Source of the DNA: Azotimanducus sp965220185
Lineage (GTDB): Bacteria > Pseudomonadota > Gammaproteobacteria > Pseudomonadales > Azotimanducaceae
Assembly: GCA_965220185.1 (NCBI GenBank)
Contig: OZ244807.1
Span: 744,001 to 808,000, forward strand
Reading direction: 5' to 3'
DNA: 64,000 nucleotides
Each line of letters opens with the position of its first letter. Position 1 is the first letter of the stretch. The translations under genes and the position numbers were made by a program. A model generated the notes under the pieces. The model searched no databases. It saw only the letters and a program-made list of their open reading frames with translations, and was not told the DNA's origin. Below, one piece after another: positions 26,360-34,881 of the stretch.

Positions 26360-27148
26360 ATGAACGCTTTACCTACCCCCCCCCCGCTAGCTAGATCAAC
26401 AACCCTCCTGCTGCTGACGGTGGTCACCCTGGCGGCCGGCCTCGCCCTTGTGGCCGGGCCCGCCGCGGCGCAGACATTCATGTTCCCCGGCAACTATGAC
26501 TACTTAACAGTGGTACTGGAGAACGAGGGCAGGGACTACGGGAACCCCGTCACCTCGCTGAACGGCCCCTTCTTCACCGACACGCGAGTTACGGTCGCTG
26601 TTAGTAACTTGGATATTGAGGCCCTGGACTGGCCCGGCACCACGCTACTCGGCGTGGGCGCGGCATCCCGGTGCGCGTACGGCAGCGGGGAGGCAACGCG
26701 GCTGGTCGGCTTCCACAACGCCACCGGCAAGTACACCCACGGCATGCCCATCGCCAAAGCCTGCACGTATCTGGGTCAGCCAAAATGCTCGAGAACGGTC
26801 ACCGTTCGTGGACGAACGTACACGGCCAATCGCGGAAGCCCTGCCTGTCCGCCAAACCCGCAGCAGGGCACGGATAATGTGCCAACCGGCAGACATATCC
26901 CCTCCACCGGCATGTTCACCGTCCGGATCTGGGGCAAGGTGTGCTTCAGCTTGAACAGTCGATGTCTCCCAGCGAGGGAGCCAATACCAAGCGGGAACGT
27001 GGCCAACTTCAATATCAGCGGTTATTTCGCCACCTTCAAGGGCGGCGGCGACAACTGCGGCCCGCCCATATGGCCCACGCCGGAGGCGCGGGAGGCGGGC
27101 GCCCCGCCCTACGCCGCATGGTGCGACTTCACCTTTAACATACAGTGA
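26360..27148 (+). CDS. Secreted hypothetical protein
   Basis: 262 aa starting at the ATG at 26360, which follows a good ribosome site (gggagag). A long signal peptide (hydrophobic TTLLLLTVVTLAAGLALVAG, cleavage after AAA-Q) precedes a mature domain rich in Gly, Pro, Thr and paired cysteines (SRCAYGSG, KACTYLGQPKCS, NSRCLP, GDNCGPP, AAWCDF). It reads as a disulfide-stabilised extracellular beta protein. No family recognised. It is a single-gene unit ending in a strong terminator and bracketed by 37 bp direct repeats, suggestive of a cassette. Confidence 0.7.
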   Translation: MNALPTPPPLARSTTLLLLTVVTLAAGLALVAGPAAAQTFMFPGNYDYLTVVLENEGRDYGNPVTSLNGPFFTDTRVTVAVSNLDIEALDWPGTTLLGVGAASRCAYGSGEATRLVGFHNATGKYTHGMPIAKACTYLGQPKCSRTVTVRGRTYTANRGSPACPPNPQQGTDNVPTGRHIPSTGMFTVRIWGKVCFSLNSRCLPAREPIPSGNVANFNISGYFATFKGGGDNCGPPIWPTPEAREAGAPPYAAWCDFTFNIQ

Positions 27149-27172
27149 ACCGGCACTGGCCGAAACACGAAC

Positions 27173-27196
27173 AGGGCGGCTTCGGCCGCCCTTTTT
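27173..27196 (+). terminator. Rho-independent terminator
   Basis: Stem GGGCGGC / GCCGCCC with loop TTCG followed by TTTTTA, 25 bp after the stop of the secreted protein gene. Confidence 0.9.
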
Positions 27197-27203
27197 ATTG
27201 GGG

Positions 27204-27240
27204 AATTATGTAGCAAAACCCACAGCACTCCGTCCCTTGT
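27204..27240 (+). repeat. Direct repeat, right copy, flanking the secreted protein gene
   Basis: Second copy of the 37 bp sequence at 26210-26246, differing at two positions (T to C and G to A). It lies just after the terminator. Confidence 0.85.
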
Positions 27241-27301
27241 TCATTCAGGTGCCCGTGCTAAAATCCCGGCGTGTTTTTTCAATTTCTTGACGAACCATTT
27301 G

Positions 27302-28537
27302 ATGCGTCGCTTCAATCCCACATCCCTGCAAAAGTACATTGATAAAAAAGACCGCACAACGCCTCTTCTTTTTACCGGCCGTCGTGAAGAACTAGCGATC
27401 GCTCACGCAGCAGTCGACAACCTAACGGGGGGACAGACACAAGGCAACACGGTTGTGTTTCAAGGCGCACCCGGCGCTGGAAAAACATCACTCCTTGAGC
27501 ACATCAAAGAGACCCTTCCAAAAGGCTGCGATACAGCCAGTTTAGACGCTTCAAGGATGCATCAACCTGACAAGGCACTCTTTCGTGTGTTCAATCAGTT
27601 CGATCCGAAACAAGCTGAAAAGCTCAAGCAATCAAAACAAACCACAACCAGTGCCAGATTGAGTGCAGGTATTGGAGGGGAGCGGGCATCGTCATCAACA
27701 ACCAACCCACTTGTCATCACAGGCATTGACGAACTGATGGCACTGCGGAAACACAAAAATAAACCGCTTGTGTTGTTTCTTGACGAAGCCCAGAACGCCA
27801 ACGGGGATCTCCCTGACGGGAAGAGTTCAATTCTTCAACAACTCCATGAAGGTAATGTCGGCAATGTAACTTTGATCGCAGGTGGCTTGAGTGACACATT
27901 GGCAAAGTTCAATCGGCTTGGCGTTTCAAGACTAGCGTCCGGCAATACTGCAACACTCTCACCACTACATGAATCTGAAGTGATCGCTTCACTTGAAGCC
28001 TTTCTCAATAACGAAGACTTCTGTATTGATCTGCGCGGGTGCGATGCCACACCGCTGCAACAACTTGTCATCAACGAATCTTTTGGCTGGCCTCAACACC
28101 TCACGAATACGCTTCGTTCATTAGGCGAAGAATTGATCAGGAATCACGGGGTGCTTGCGCAATGCGACCTTGAGCATGTGTATGAAAAATCACAGGCCCG
28201 TCGGGAACAATACTATCAAGCTCGTATTGAAACAATTCCAACCGCGCTGTTATACGAGCTCACCCAAACAATCCCCAAAGGATATGGTGTTGAAAAAACG
28301 AGTATCTACAAAGCGATTCAATGCGCCTATGAAAAGCATCCGATCAGCACAATGGAACTACCAGCAGGAGAGGCATACCACACCCTCATCCATCACGGCG
28401 TGATACAAAGTGATGGGGCAGGCAATCTCACGATTCCAATCCCATCCATGCACGAATACATCAAACACCGAAGTGCGCTTGCCATGGAAGATGATCAGGA
28501 TGGGGAACCACCAGCAGGTACGTATCAAGGCCGATAA
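27302..28537 (+). CDS. AAA ATPase-domain protein, probably acquired
   Basis: 411 aa from the ATG at 27302 (a TTG at 27287 is also in frame). Walker A VVFQGAPGAGKTSLLEHI, Walker B PLVLFLDEAQNANGD, sensor-like VTLIAGGLSDTLAKF, then a C-terminal helical region that could be a winged-helix domain. The overall plan resembles bacterial ORC/Cdc6-like or STAND-type ATPases carried on plasmids and islands. The coding sequence is visibly AT-richer, with more AAA, ACA and ATT codons than its neighbours, which argues for horizontal transfer. No partner gene is adjacent. Confidence 0.8.
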   Translation: MRRFNPTSLQKYIDKKDRTTPLLFTGRREELAIAHAAVDNLTGGQTQGNTVVFQGAPGAGKTSLLEHIKETLPKGCDTASLDASRMHQPDKALFRVFNQFDPKQAEKLKQSKQTTTSARLSAGIGGERASSSTTNPLVITGIDELMALRKHKNKPLVLFLDEAQNANGDLPDGKSSILQQLHEGNVGNVTLIAGGLSDTLAKFNRLGVSRLASGNTATLSPLHESEVIASLEAFLNNEDFCIDLRGCDATPLQQLVINESFGWPQHLTNTLRSLGEELIRNHGVLAQCDLEHVYEKSQARREQYYQARIETIPTALLYELTQTIPKGYGVEKTSIYKAIQCAYEKHPISTMELPAGEAYHTLIHHGVIQSDGAGNLTIPIPSMHEYIKHRSALAMEDDQDGEPPAGTYQGR

Positions 28538-28556
28538 CCGCCTCCAAAACTCAGTT

Positions 28557-29447
28557 TCAGAGCGCCTGCTCCACTTCCCCGAAAGTGCGACTGAGGGCAT
28601 CTTCGACATCTCTTGCGATGAGGCGCAGCGCGAGGTCGCGTAAGGCGTCAAAATCCAGGCGGCAAGGCAAACGCTTATCAAAGCTGCCGCGACAGCGAAT
28701 CGGCCAGGGCACATCCGCCACGAGCTTGCCCAAGCGAAAGCCTCCCTGATCGCCTTCGGAGGTCAGCAGCAGTTCAAAGTCATAGTCGATGTCTCGCGCC
28801 AAAAAATCGACCGAACCACTGCCAGTCAGCTTCAGATTCTCAAGGATAAGCGTGAAGCGTGAGTCGTCGAAGCCGCGCGAAGCATCGAGCTCCGCGTGCA
28901 GGCGATCAAAGGCCATCAGCTCTGGCCAGTCAATGAAATGGCCAGAATCCCTCGCCCAGCGCAGCGGCCCGCGATTGATTCGCTTGATCTTGCGCGTATC
29001 GAGCGTGCCCTCGCCGCCGCTGACCCGCAGTGCGCCCTTTGCGATGCCGCCGAACGAGAAGTCACCCTCGACTTCTAGCTTCGAGGTCAACTCGAACGGT
29101 GCGCCGAGGTATTCAATGACGGTCCGCGCGGGCAGATGGCCGGATGTAAAGGCAATTCTTGCGAGCGAAGGCTTTGGGGTCAAGGCTAGCCACACCCGCA
29201 GTGAATCAAGGCTGAACTGTTGTGTCGGATGGGTTTCATGCAGCAAGCGCGCGTCCGTGTAGACAACTTGCAATGGCGAGCGAAATGACCAAACGGCATC
29301 ATCGGCTTCGAAGCGAAATTGCGAAAATTGTGAGGTGCGCGCATCGGCGAATCCGATCAATCGTTCGCTCTGCGTAAGTAGATTGATTGCTATGAATGCC
29401 CCGAAAAGCAGCGCAAATACCAGCATCCAGAATCGCTTCACCGTCAT
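28557..29447 (-). CDS. AsmA-like family protein
   Basis: 296 aa. One N-terminal membrane segment (FWMLVFALLFGAFIAINLL) then a beta-rich periplasmic domain. The C-terminal part (RFTLILENLKLTGSGSVDFLA and the DYDFELLLTSEGDQGGFRLG block) resembles AsmA/YhdP C-terminal regions, but the long repeat region of full AsmA proteins is absent. AsmA-like proteins act in phospholipid transport or outer-membrane assembly. The start at 29447 puts the membrane segment at the N-terminus; the longer frame to 29540 adds an Arg-rich stretch. Assignment is tentative. Confidence 0.6.
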   Translation of the reverse strand: MTVKRFWMLVFALLFGAFIAINLLTQSERLIGFADARTSQFSQFRFEADDAVWSFRSPLQVVYTDARLLHETHPTQQFSLDSLRVWLALTPKPSLARIAFTSGHLPARTVIEYLGAPFELTSKLEVEGDFSFGGIAKGALRVSGGEGTLDTRKIKRINRGPLRWARDSGHFIDWPELMAFDRLHAELDASRGFDDSRFTLILENLKLTGSGSVDFLARDIDYDFELLLTSEGDQGGFRLGKLVADVPWPIRCRGSFDKRLPCRLDFDALRDLALRLIARDVEDALSRTFGEVEQAL

Positions 29448-29574
29448 CCTGCCCGCACGAGAACGTCGCGCCCCTCTTATAAAAACTTTGCGAACCCAAG
29501 GCGCTATGGTATAGAATCGCCGCCAATTCAGGGCAGGCAATGCCTACAACTTCTAGTCAGAGAGGAGGCCCGTT

Positions 29575-32163
29575 ATGATTTTAAGTTCCCCTGTTGCCGT
29601 ATTCCGTCATGTGGCCTTGTGCGTGTCTGCTCTTGCACTCATTGCCACGCTCCCTCTGGTGTCAGCGCCCGCCCTCGCCGAGCAGGTCATTGAAGAAATG
29701 GTCGTGACAGCGCGCAAGCGCAGCGAGAACCTGCAGGACGTGCCTGCGGCCGTTGCCGCGTTCAACGGTCAGGAGCTTGAAGAGCGCGGCGTGAATAACA
29801 TCGTCGAGATCGCCAGCTTGACGCCGAACATCACGGTCAATGAAACATCGGGCATCGCCGCTGGCGCGCTGCAAGTCTTCATCCGTGGCATTGGCAACGA
29901 CCCGAGCTTCGACCAAGGTGTCGGCATCTATGTGGACGATATCTATTTGAACAACGCGGGCAGTGCGCTGATTGATGTCTATGACGTTGAACGCATAGAG
30001 GTGTTGAAAGGGCCGCAGGGCCATCTATACGGACGCAACACCATCGGCGGCGCCATCAAGTATGTCAGCGCTGAACCGGGCGACGAGCTGCGGGTACATG
30101 CGTCGGCCAAAATAGGCGCGGACGATCAGCGCAATTTCAAGGCTGGCCTTTCCGGGCCGCTTTCCGAAGGCCTTCTGTGGGGTTCGGTCGCGGTGTCGCA
30201 AGTTGAGCGTGACGGCTACCAAACCAACCGCTATGACGGTGGTGAGTATGCAAGCCAGGACATTCTCTCGGCGCGTGGTACGCTCGTGGCACAGCTGGGC
30301 GAATCGCTTCGTGTCAAGCTGGTCGCGGACATGATGCGTGACCGCTCGGCGCCTGTCGTGCCGAACCGTGTGGCGGTGAACCGCGTCGGGCCTACCGGCA
30401 TAGACGCTTTTCAAGGGCTGCTATCGGGTGCCAATTTGATCAGCCAAGGTTTGATTAGCCAAGGTATATTGCCCCCGAGCTTCCCCGGCGCCGCCCTCCT
30501 CCCCCCGGGCGAACGAGCCGCAGCGCTACAGCCAATACGCAACCCGACAGGCCTGCGCCCTGCCGAATTCCTGCTTGACGCAACATTGCCAACCGACATT
30601 GATGAGATCAACACCGCGCACATCGAAGACGGATTCGACGGACACTACATCGACAGCAATGGCCTCGCGCTGACTGCCACTTGGGACTTTGCCGAGGCTT
30701 GGGCCTTGAAGTCAATCACCGGCCTGCGCGAGGTGGACAGATCGAATATCGGTGACTACGACGGCAGCCATCAAAGGTTCATCAACACGTCGGAGGTCTG
30801 GAAAACGGACGATTTTTCGCAGGAATTTCAGCTCAGTTACTCGGGCGAGCGTATCAACGCGCTACTCGGCTACTACTACTTGGACGGCGAGTTCGATATC
30901 GATGCGTTCACCGAGCAAAGAGCCATCCTGCGCCTGCTCACTGATTACGACAAGACCATATACGTCAACGAGGAACCGATCGAGTCCACGTCCTTCTACG
31001 CCAATGTTGACTGGGACATCACCGACAGAATGCAGCTATCGCTCGGCGGCCGGCTGACGACCGACAAGAAGCGGATACATCAACTCGGCACTGTCGAGTT
31101 GACAACCTATCCGGCGGTCTGCTTTATCAATCCTGCTCAAGGGGTCGATTGCAACCCGCTGGGCGGTGTGTTCGCCCCACTTGTGCTATCGCCCGCTGGC
31201 TGGCAGGCGCTGCGGCAGATAGCGCCGGCCCTGCCCGGTTTCGGCGGCTTTTTGAGGGATGCGCAGGGCAACGTAGTCGAATACAACGAAGACATCTCCT
31301 TTCCCGAAAACAAGACCGGGGAAGACGAGTGGGACGAGTTCACGCCAAGCCTCAGGCTGAGTTACCGCCTTTCGGACGGCACGCTTCTCTACGGCGGTTG
31401 GTCAACTGGCTTCAAATCGGGCGGTTTCGACAGCCGCGGGCCTGAACCTATTGCGGTCACATATGACCCAGAATTTGTCACCACCTGGTCGCTCGGCACC
31501 AAATCAACACTTCTTGACGGCACTCTGAGGGTCAATTTTGAAGCGTTCCTCAATCAATATGAGGACAAGCAGTTCACGTTTGTGGAGTTGCAGCAAGGCG
31601 GGGACCTGCTCCAGCGGAACGAAAATGTCGCGGATGCCGAGTCGAGTGGCGCCGAACTCGAGATTCTCTGGCTGCCGCCAACGGTCGATGGCTTGGCGAT
31701 CAATGTGAACGTCGGACTCTTGGATATCGAAATCGATGAGTTTATTGCCGAGGTCGCGCCGGAAACAATGCCGGGCGTTACCGGCGACATCGCCGATCAC
31801 AGCGCATTCGGCTACTCACCGGAACTGAACGCACAAGCACGCATCCAATACACCATGCCAGTCGGCGGTTTCGGCGCGCTCACCTTCGGGGTTGACGCCG
31901 ACTACCGCGACGACATGTACACCACCTCGGCGGTCAATCTCAACAGCAATTTTCGAAGCCAGTCAAAGTCCAAAGCGCGGACGCTGACCAATGCGTTCGT
32001 GTCGTTCAACACCTTGGATGATCGCTGGCGCGTGCGCTTGGAAGGCAAGAACCTATCTGACGAGCGACGGCTTGAAAACACCTTCATCATCAGCAATTTC
32101 TTGCTAGGCGGCTACCAGCGTGGCCGCACTTGGGGTTTAAGCGTCGCGTATCAGATGCAGTAG
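29575..32163 (+). CDS. TonB-dependent receptor (array copy A)
   Basis: 862 aa outer-membrane beta-barrel receptor. Signal peptide at residues 1-35 (ending APALAEQ), then a TonB-box-like IEEMVVTARKRSENLQDVPA, a plug domain with VFIRGIGNDPSFDQGVGIYVDD and VLKGPQGHLYGRNTIGGAIKY, and a barrel ending in a C-terminal aromatic-type segment (GLSVAYQMQ). It resembles receptors of sphingomonads and marine gammaproteobacteria that take up hydrophobic compounds. First of three tandem paralogues. It carries a longer variable loop near residues 280-330 than copies B and C. Confidence 0.93.
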   Translation: MILSSPVAVFRHVALCVSALALIATLPLVSAPALAEQVIEEMVVTARKRSENLQDVPAAVAAFNGQELEERGVNNIVEIASLTPNITVNETSGIAAGALQVFIRGIGNDPSFDQGVGIYVDDIYLNNAGSALIDVYDVERIEVLKGPQGHLYGRNTIGGAIKYVSAEPGDELRVHASAKIGADDQRNFKAGLSGPLSEGLLWGSVAVSQVERDGYQTNRYDGGEYASQDILSARGTLVAQLGESLRVKLVADMMRDRSAPVVPNRVAVNRVGPTGIDAFQGLLSGANLISQGLISQGILPPSFPGAALLPPGERAAALQPIRNPTGLRPAEFLLDATLPTDIDEINTAHIEDGFDGHYIDSNGLALTATWDFAEAWALKSITGLREVDRSNIGDYDGSHQRFINTSEVWKTDDFSQEFQLSYSGERINALLGYYYLDGEFDIDAFTEQRAILRLLTDYDKTIYVNEEPIESTSFYANVDWDITDRMQLSLGGRLTTDKKRIHQLGTVELTTYPAVCFINPAQGVDCNPLGGVFAPLVLSPAGWQALRQIAPALPGFGGFLRDAQGNVVEYNEDISFPENKTGEDEWDEFTPSLRLSYRLSDGTLLYGGWSTGFKSGGFDSRGPEPIAVTYDPEFVTTWSLGTKSTLLDGTLRVNFEAFLNQYEDKQFTFVELQQGGDLLQRNENVADAESSGAELEILWLPPTVDGLAINVNVGLLDIEIDEFIAEVAPETMPGVTGDIADHSAFGYSPELNAQARIQYTMPVGGFGALTFGVDADYRDDMYTTSAVNLNSNFRSQSKSKARTLTNAFVSFNTLDDRWRVRLEGKNLSDERRLENTFIISNFLLGGYQRGRTWGLSVAYQMQ

Positions 32164-32220
32164 CAATTATCTACAGTTAGCAGCCGTGCCGATGCTTGTA
32201 TACACAAGGGAGAGACTCAC

Positions 32221-34725
32221 ATGAACCAACACTTCACTTTTCGTGACACGGCAGTTTGCGCGTGTCTGCTTGCGCTCATCGGCGCGGTCCCAGTGGTGTC
32301 AGCGCCTGCCCTTGCGGAACAGGTCATTGAAGAAATGGTCGTGACAGCGCGCAAGCGCAGCGAGAACCTGCAGGATGTGCCTGCGGCCGTTGCCGCGTTC
32401 AATGCCGTTGAGCTTGAGGAGCGCGGCATCGGCAACCTGATTGAAATAGGGCGCTTGACGCCGAACATCACGGTCAACGAAACCACCGGCGTCGCCGCCG
32501 GCGCTCTGCAGGTCTACATTCGCGGCGTTGGCTACGACCCGGGCTTTTTTGAACAAGGCGCCAGCATCTATGTGGACGATGTCATTCTGAACCGCGTTTC
32601 CGGCTCGCTGATCGAGGTCTATGACATTGAACGCATCGAAATATTGAAAGGGCCGCAGGGGCATCTCTACGGGCGCAACGCCACCGGCGGCGCCATCAAG
32701 TACATCAGCGCCGAACCGGATGATGAGCTGCGCATGCACGCTTCGGCCAAGATAGGCACAGACGATCAGCGCAATTTCAAGGCTGGCGTCTCCGGCCCGC
32801 TTGCCGAAGGCGCTTTGTGGGGGTCGTTCGCGGTCTCTCAAGTCGGACACGACGGCTATCAGACCAACGTCTACAACGGCGGCGAGTATGCGAGCCCGGA
32901 CATTCTCTCGGCGCGCGGGACACTCGTGGCGCAGTTCAGCGATTCGCTCCGTGTCAAGCTTGTGGCGGACTTGATGCGTGATCGCTCGGATCCATACATA
33001 CCTACTCGTGTCGCGGTGAACGACAACCCCCTCGACCCCACGAGTTTGTTTGCAATTCAAGGCGTGCTTTCAGGTGCCAACCAGCTTCCATTCTTATTCC
33101 CCGGCGCAGGCCTGCTCGGAGAACTGCTGGACACCAGGCCACCGACCAACATCGATGAGATCAACAGCTCATTCATAGAGGATGGATTCGACGAATACTT
33201 CCTCGACACCGACGGCTTGTCGCTGACCGCCACTTGGGACTTCGCCGAAGGATGGGTCTTGAAGTCGATCACTGGCATCCGTGAGATGAGCCGCACTCAA
33301 GCCTCTGACTTTGACGGCAGCGATCAGCACTTCATCCATACGCTGCAATACTGGGACACCAGTGATTTTTCTCAGGAGTTTCAAATCAATTACACGGGTG
33401 AGCGCATCAACGCGGTCATCGGCTACTTCTACCTGGACAGCGAATGGAGCATCACTTCGTTTACCGAGCAGACAGCTAGACTGAGGTTTTTCACTGACCA
33501 TGACAAAACAACGTCTTTCGACGAGCGCCCGCTCGAATCCACAGCCTTCTACGCCAATGTTGACTGGGACATCACCGACAGAATACAGCTATCGCTCGGC
33601 GGTCGATTGACAACTGACAAGAAGTCGATCGATCAAATCGCGGAGGTGGAACTGACGCAGTATATGGTGCCTGTCTTTAACCTACCGGGGGTGGGTCCTG
33701 TGCCTTTTGTTTTGTCGCCTGCTGGCGCACAAGCCTGGCCGCTCATAGCGCCCAGACTGCCACCCGGCCTTTTCCTCGGCTTTTTCTCGCCGCCGGGCAG
33801 CGGTGTGATGCTCGACACATACAGGACCTTCACCTATCCCGAGAACAGGACCGGTGAAGACGAGTGGGATGAGTTCACGCCGAGCGTCAAGCTGAGCTAC
33901 CGCCTTTCGGAAGAAACGCTCGTCTACGCTGGCTGGTCAACGGGCTTCAAGTCAGGCGGCTTAGACTATAGTAGCGCTGAGCCCATAGCGGACGCGTGGG
34001 AACCAGAGATCATCACCACCTGGTCGATCGGCACCAAGTCAACGCTGCTTGACGGCACCTTGAGGGTCAACTTTGAAGCCTTTCTCAATGCCTATGAGGA
34101 CAGGCAGTTCACGTCCGTGAGGCTCGATGAAGGCGGGGGCGGGAGTCTCATTCAGTACCTAGGTAACGTCGCCGATGTCGAGGCTAGCGGTGCGGAGGTC
34201 GAAATCCTCTGGCTGCCGCCGGTGGAAGGCTTGGTCGTCAACTTCAACCTTGGATTCTTGGATACCGACCTCAATGAGCTGATCGGCGTGGTGACACCGG
34301 GCGCGCCGGGCGCGCCGGGTATGCCGCCCATGCCGCCGGTGGTTGGCAACATTGCGGACTTCAGCAAAGTAGGCCACTCACCGAAGTTGACCGCCCAGGC
34401 GCGCATCCAATACACCATGCCAGTCGGCCGTTTCGGCGCGCTCACCTTCGGGCTTGACGCCGACTACCGCGACGAAATGTTCACCGACTCGCCTATCGAT
34501 CTCCGCAATGCGTTCGAGGCTCAGTCGAAGTCCGAGGCGCGGACGCTCACTAATGCGTTCGTGTCTTTCAACACCGTGGATGATCGCTGGCGCGTGAGCT
34601 TGGAAGGCAAGAACCTGTCCGACAAGCGAGTGCTTGGAAACACTTTCACCGTCAGCAATTTCATGCTCGGCGGCTACAACCGAGGCCGCACCTGGGGCTT
34701 GAGCGTCGCGTATCAGATGCAGTGA
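32221..34725 (+). CDS. TonB-dependent receptor (array copy B)
   Basis: 834 aa, the same architecture as copy A with a nearly identical TonB-box and plug (RKRSENLQDVPAAVAAFN). The plug loop differs (GVGYDPGFFEQGASIYVDD), with one residue inserted, and the mid-barrel loops have diverged, including a proline/glycine-rich stretch (PGAPGAPGMPPMPPV) near residue 700. The start has a ribosome site (gggagag) 10 bases upstream. Only 57 bp separate it from copy A, so it may be cotranscribed. Confidence 0.93.
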   Translation: MNQHFTFRDTAVCACLLALIGAVPVVSAPALAEQVIEEMVVTARKRSENLQDVPAAVAAFNAVELEERGIGNLIEIGRLTPNITVNETTGVAAGALQVYIRGVGYDPGFFEQGASIYVDDVILNRVSGSLIEVYDIERIEILKGPQGHLYGRNATGGAIKYISAEPDDELRMHASAKIGTDDQRNFKAGVSGPLAEGALWGSFAVSQVGHDGYQTNVYNGGEYASPDILSARGTLVAQFSDSLRVKLVADLMRDRSDPYIPTRVAVNDNPLDPTSLFAIQGVLSGANQLPFLFPGAGLLGELLDTRPPTNIDEINSSFIEDGFDEYFLDTDGLSLTATWDFAEGWVLKSITGIREMSRTQASDFDGSDQHFIHTLQYWDTSDFSQEFQINYTGERINAVIGYFYLDSEWSITSFTEQTARLRFFTDHDKTTSFDERPLESTAFYANVDWDITDRIQLSLGGRLTTDKKSIDQIAEVELTQYMVPVFNLPGVGPVPFVLSPAGAQAWPLIAPRLPPGLFLGFFSPPGSGVMLDTYRTFTYPENRTGEDEWDEFTPSVKLSYRLSEETLVYAGWSTGFKSGGLDYSSAEPIADAWEPEIITTWSIGTKSTLLDGTLRVNFEAFLNAYEDRQFTSVRLDEGGGGSLIQYLGNVADVEASGAEVEILWLPPVEGLVVNFNLGFLDTDLNELIGVVTPGAPGAPGMPPMPPVVGNIADFSKVGHSPKLTAQARIQYTMPVGRFGALTFGLDADYRDEMFTDSPIDLRNAFEAQSKSEARTLTNAFVSFNTVDDRWRVSLEGKNLSDKRVLGNTFTVSNFMLGGYNRGRTWGLSVAYQMQ

Positions 34726-34783
34726 GCCTGCTGCCTAGTCGTACACTCATGACCAAAAACCCATCGAAAAAGTCGCAGAACGC

Positions 34784-34805
34784 ATCGCACATGTCATTGT
34801 GCGAT
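34784..34805. other. Intergenic hairpin between receptor copies B and C
   Basis: An exact 8 bp inverted repeat ATCGCACA / TGTGCGAT around a 6 base loop. It has no following T-run, so it is not a simple terminator; it could be an operator or an mRNA processing hairpin. Confidence 0.35.
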
Positions 34806-34881
34806 AGTATCAGCGAAACTCGGAAGTAAAGGCACGGGCACTCGTCGTGCCAATGCCTTGATACATAACAAAGGGACTCCA

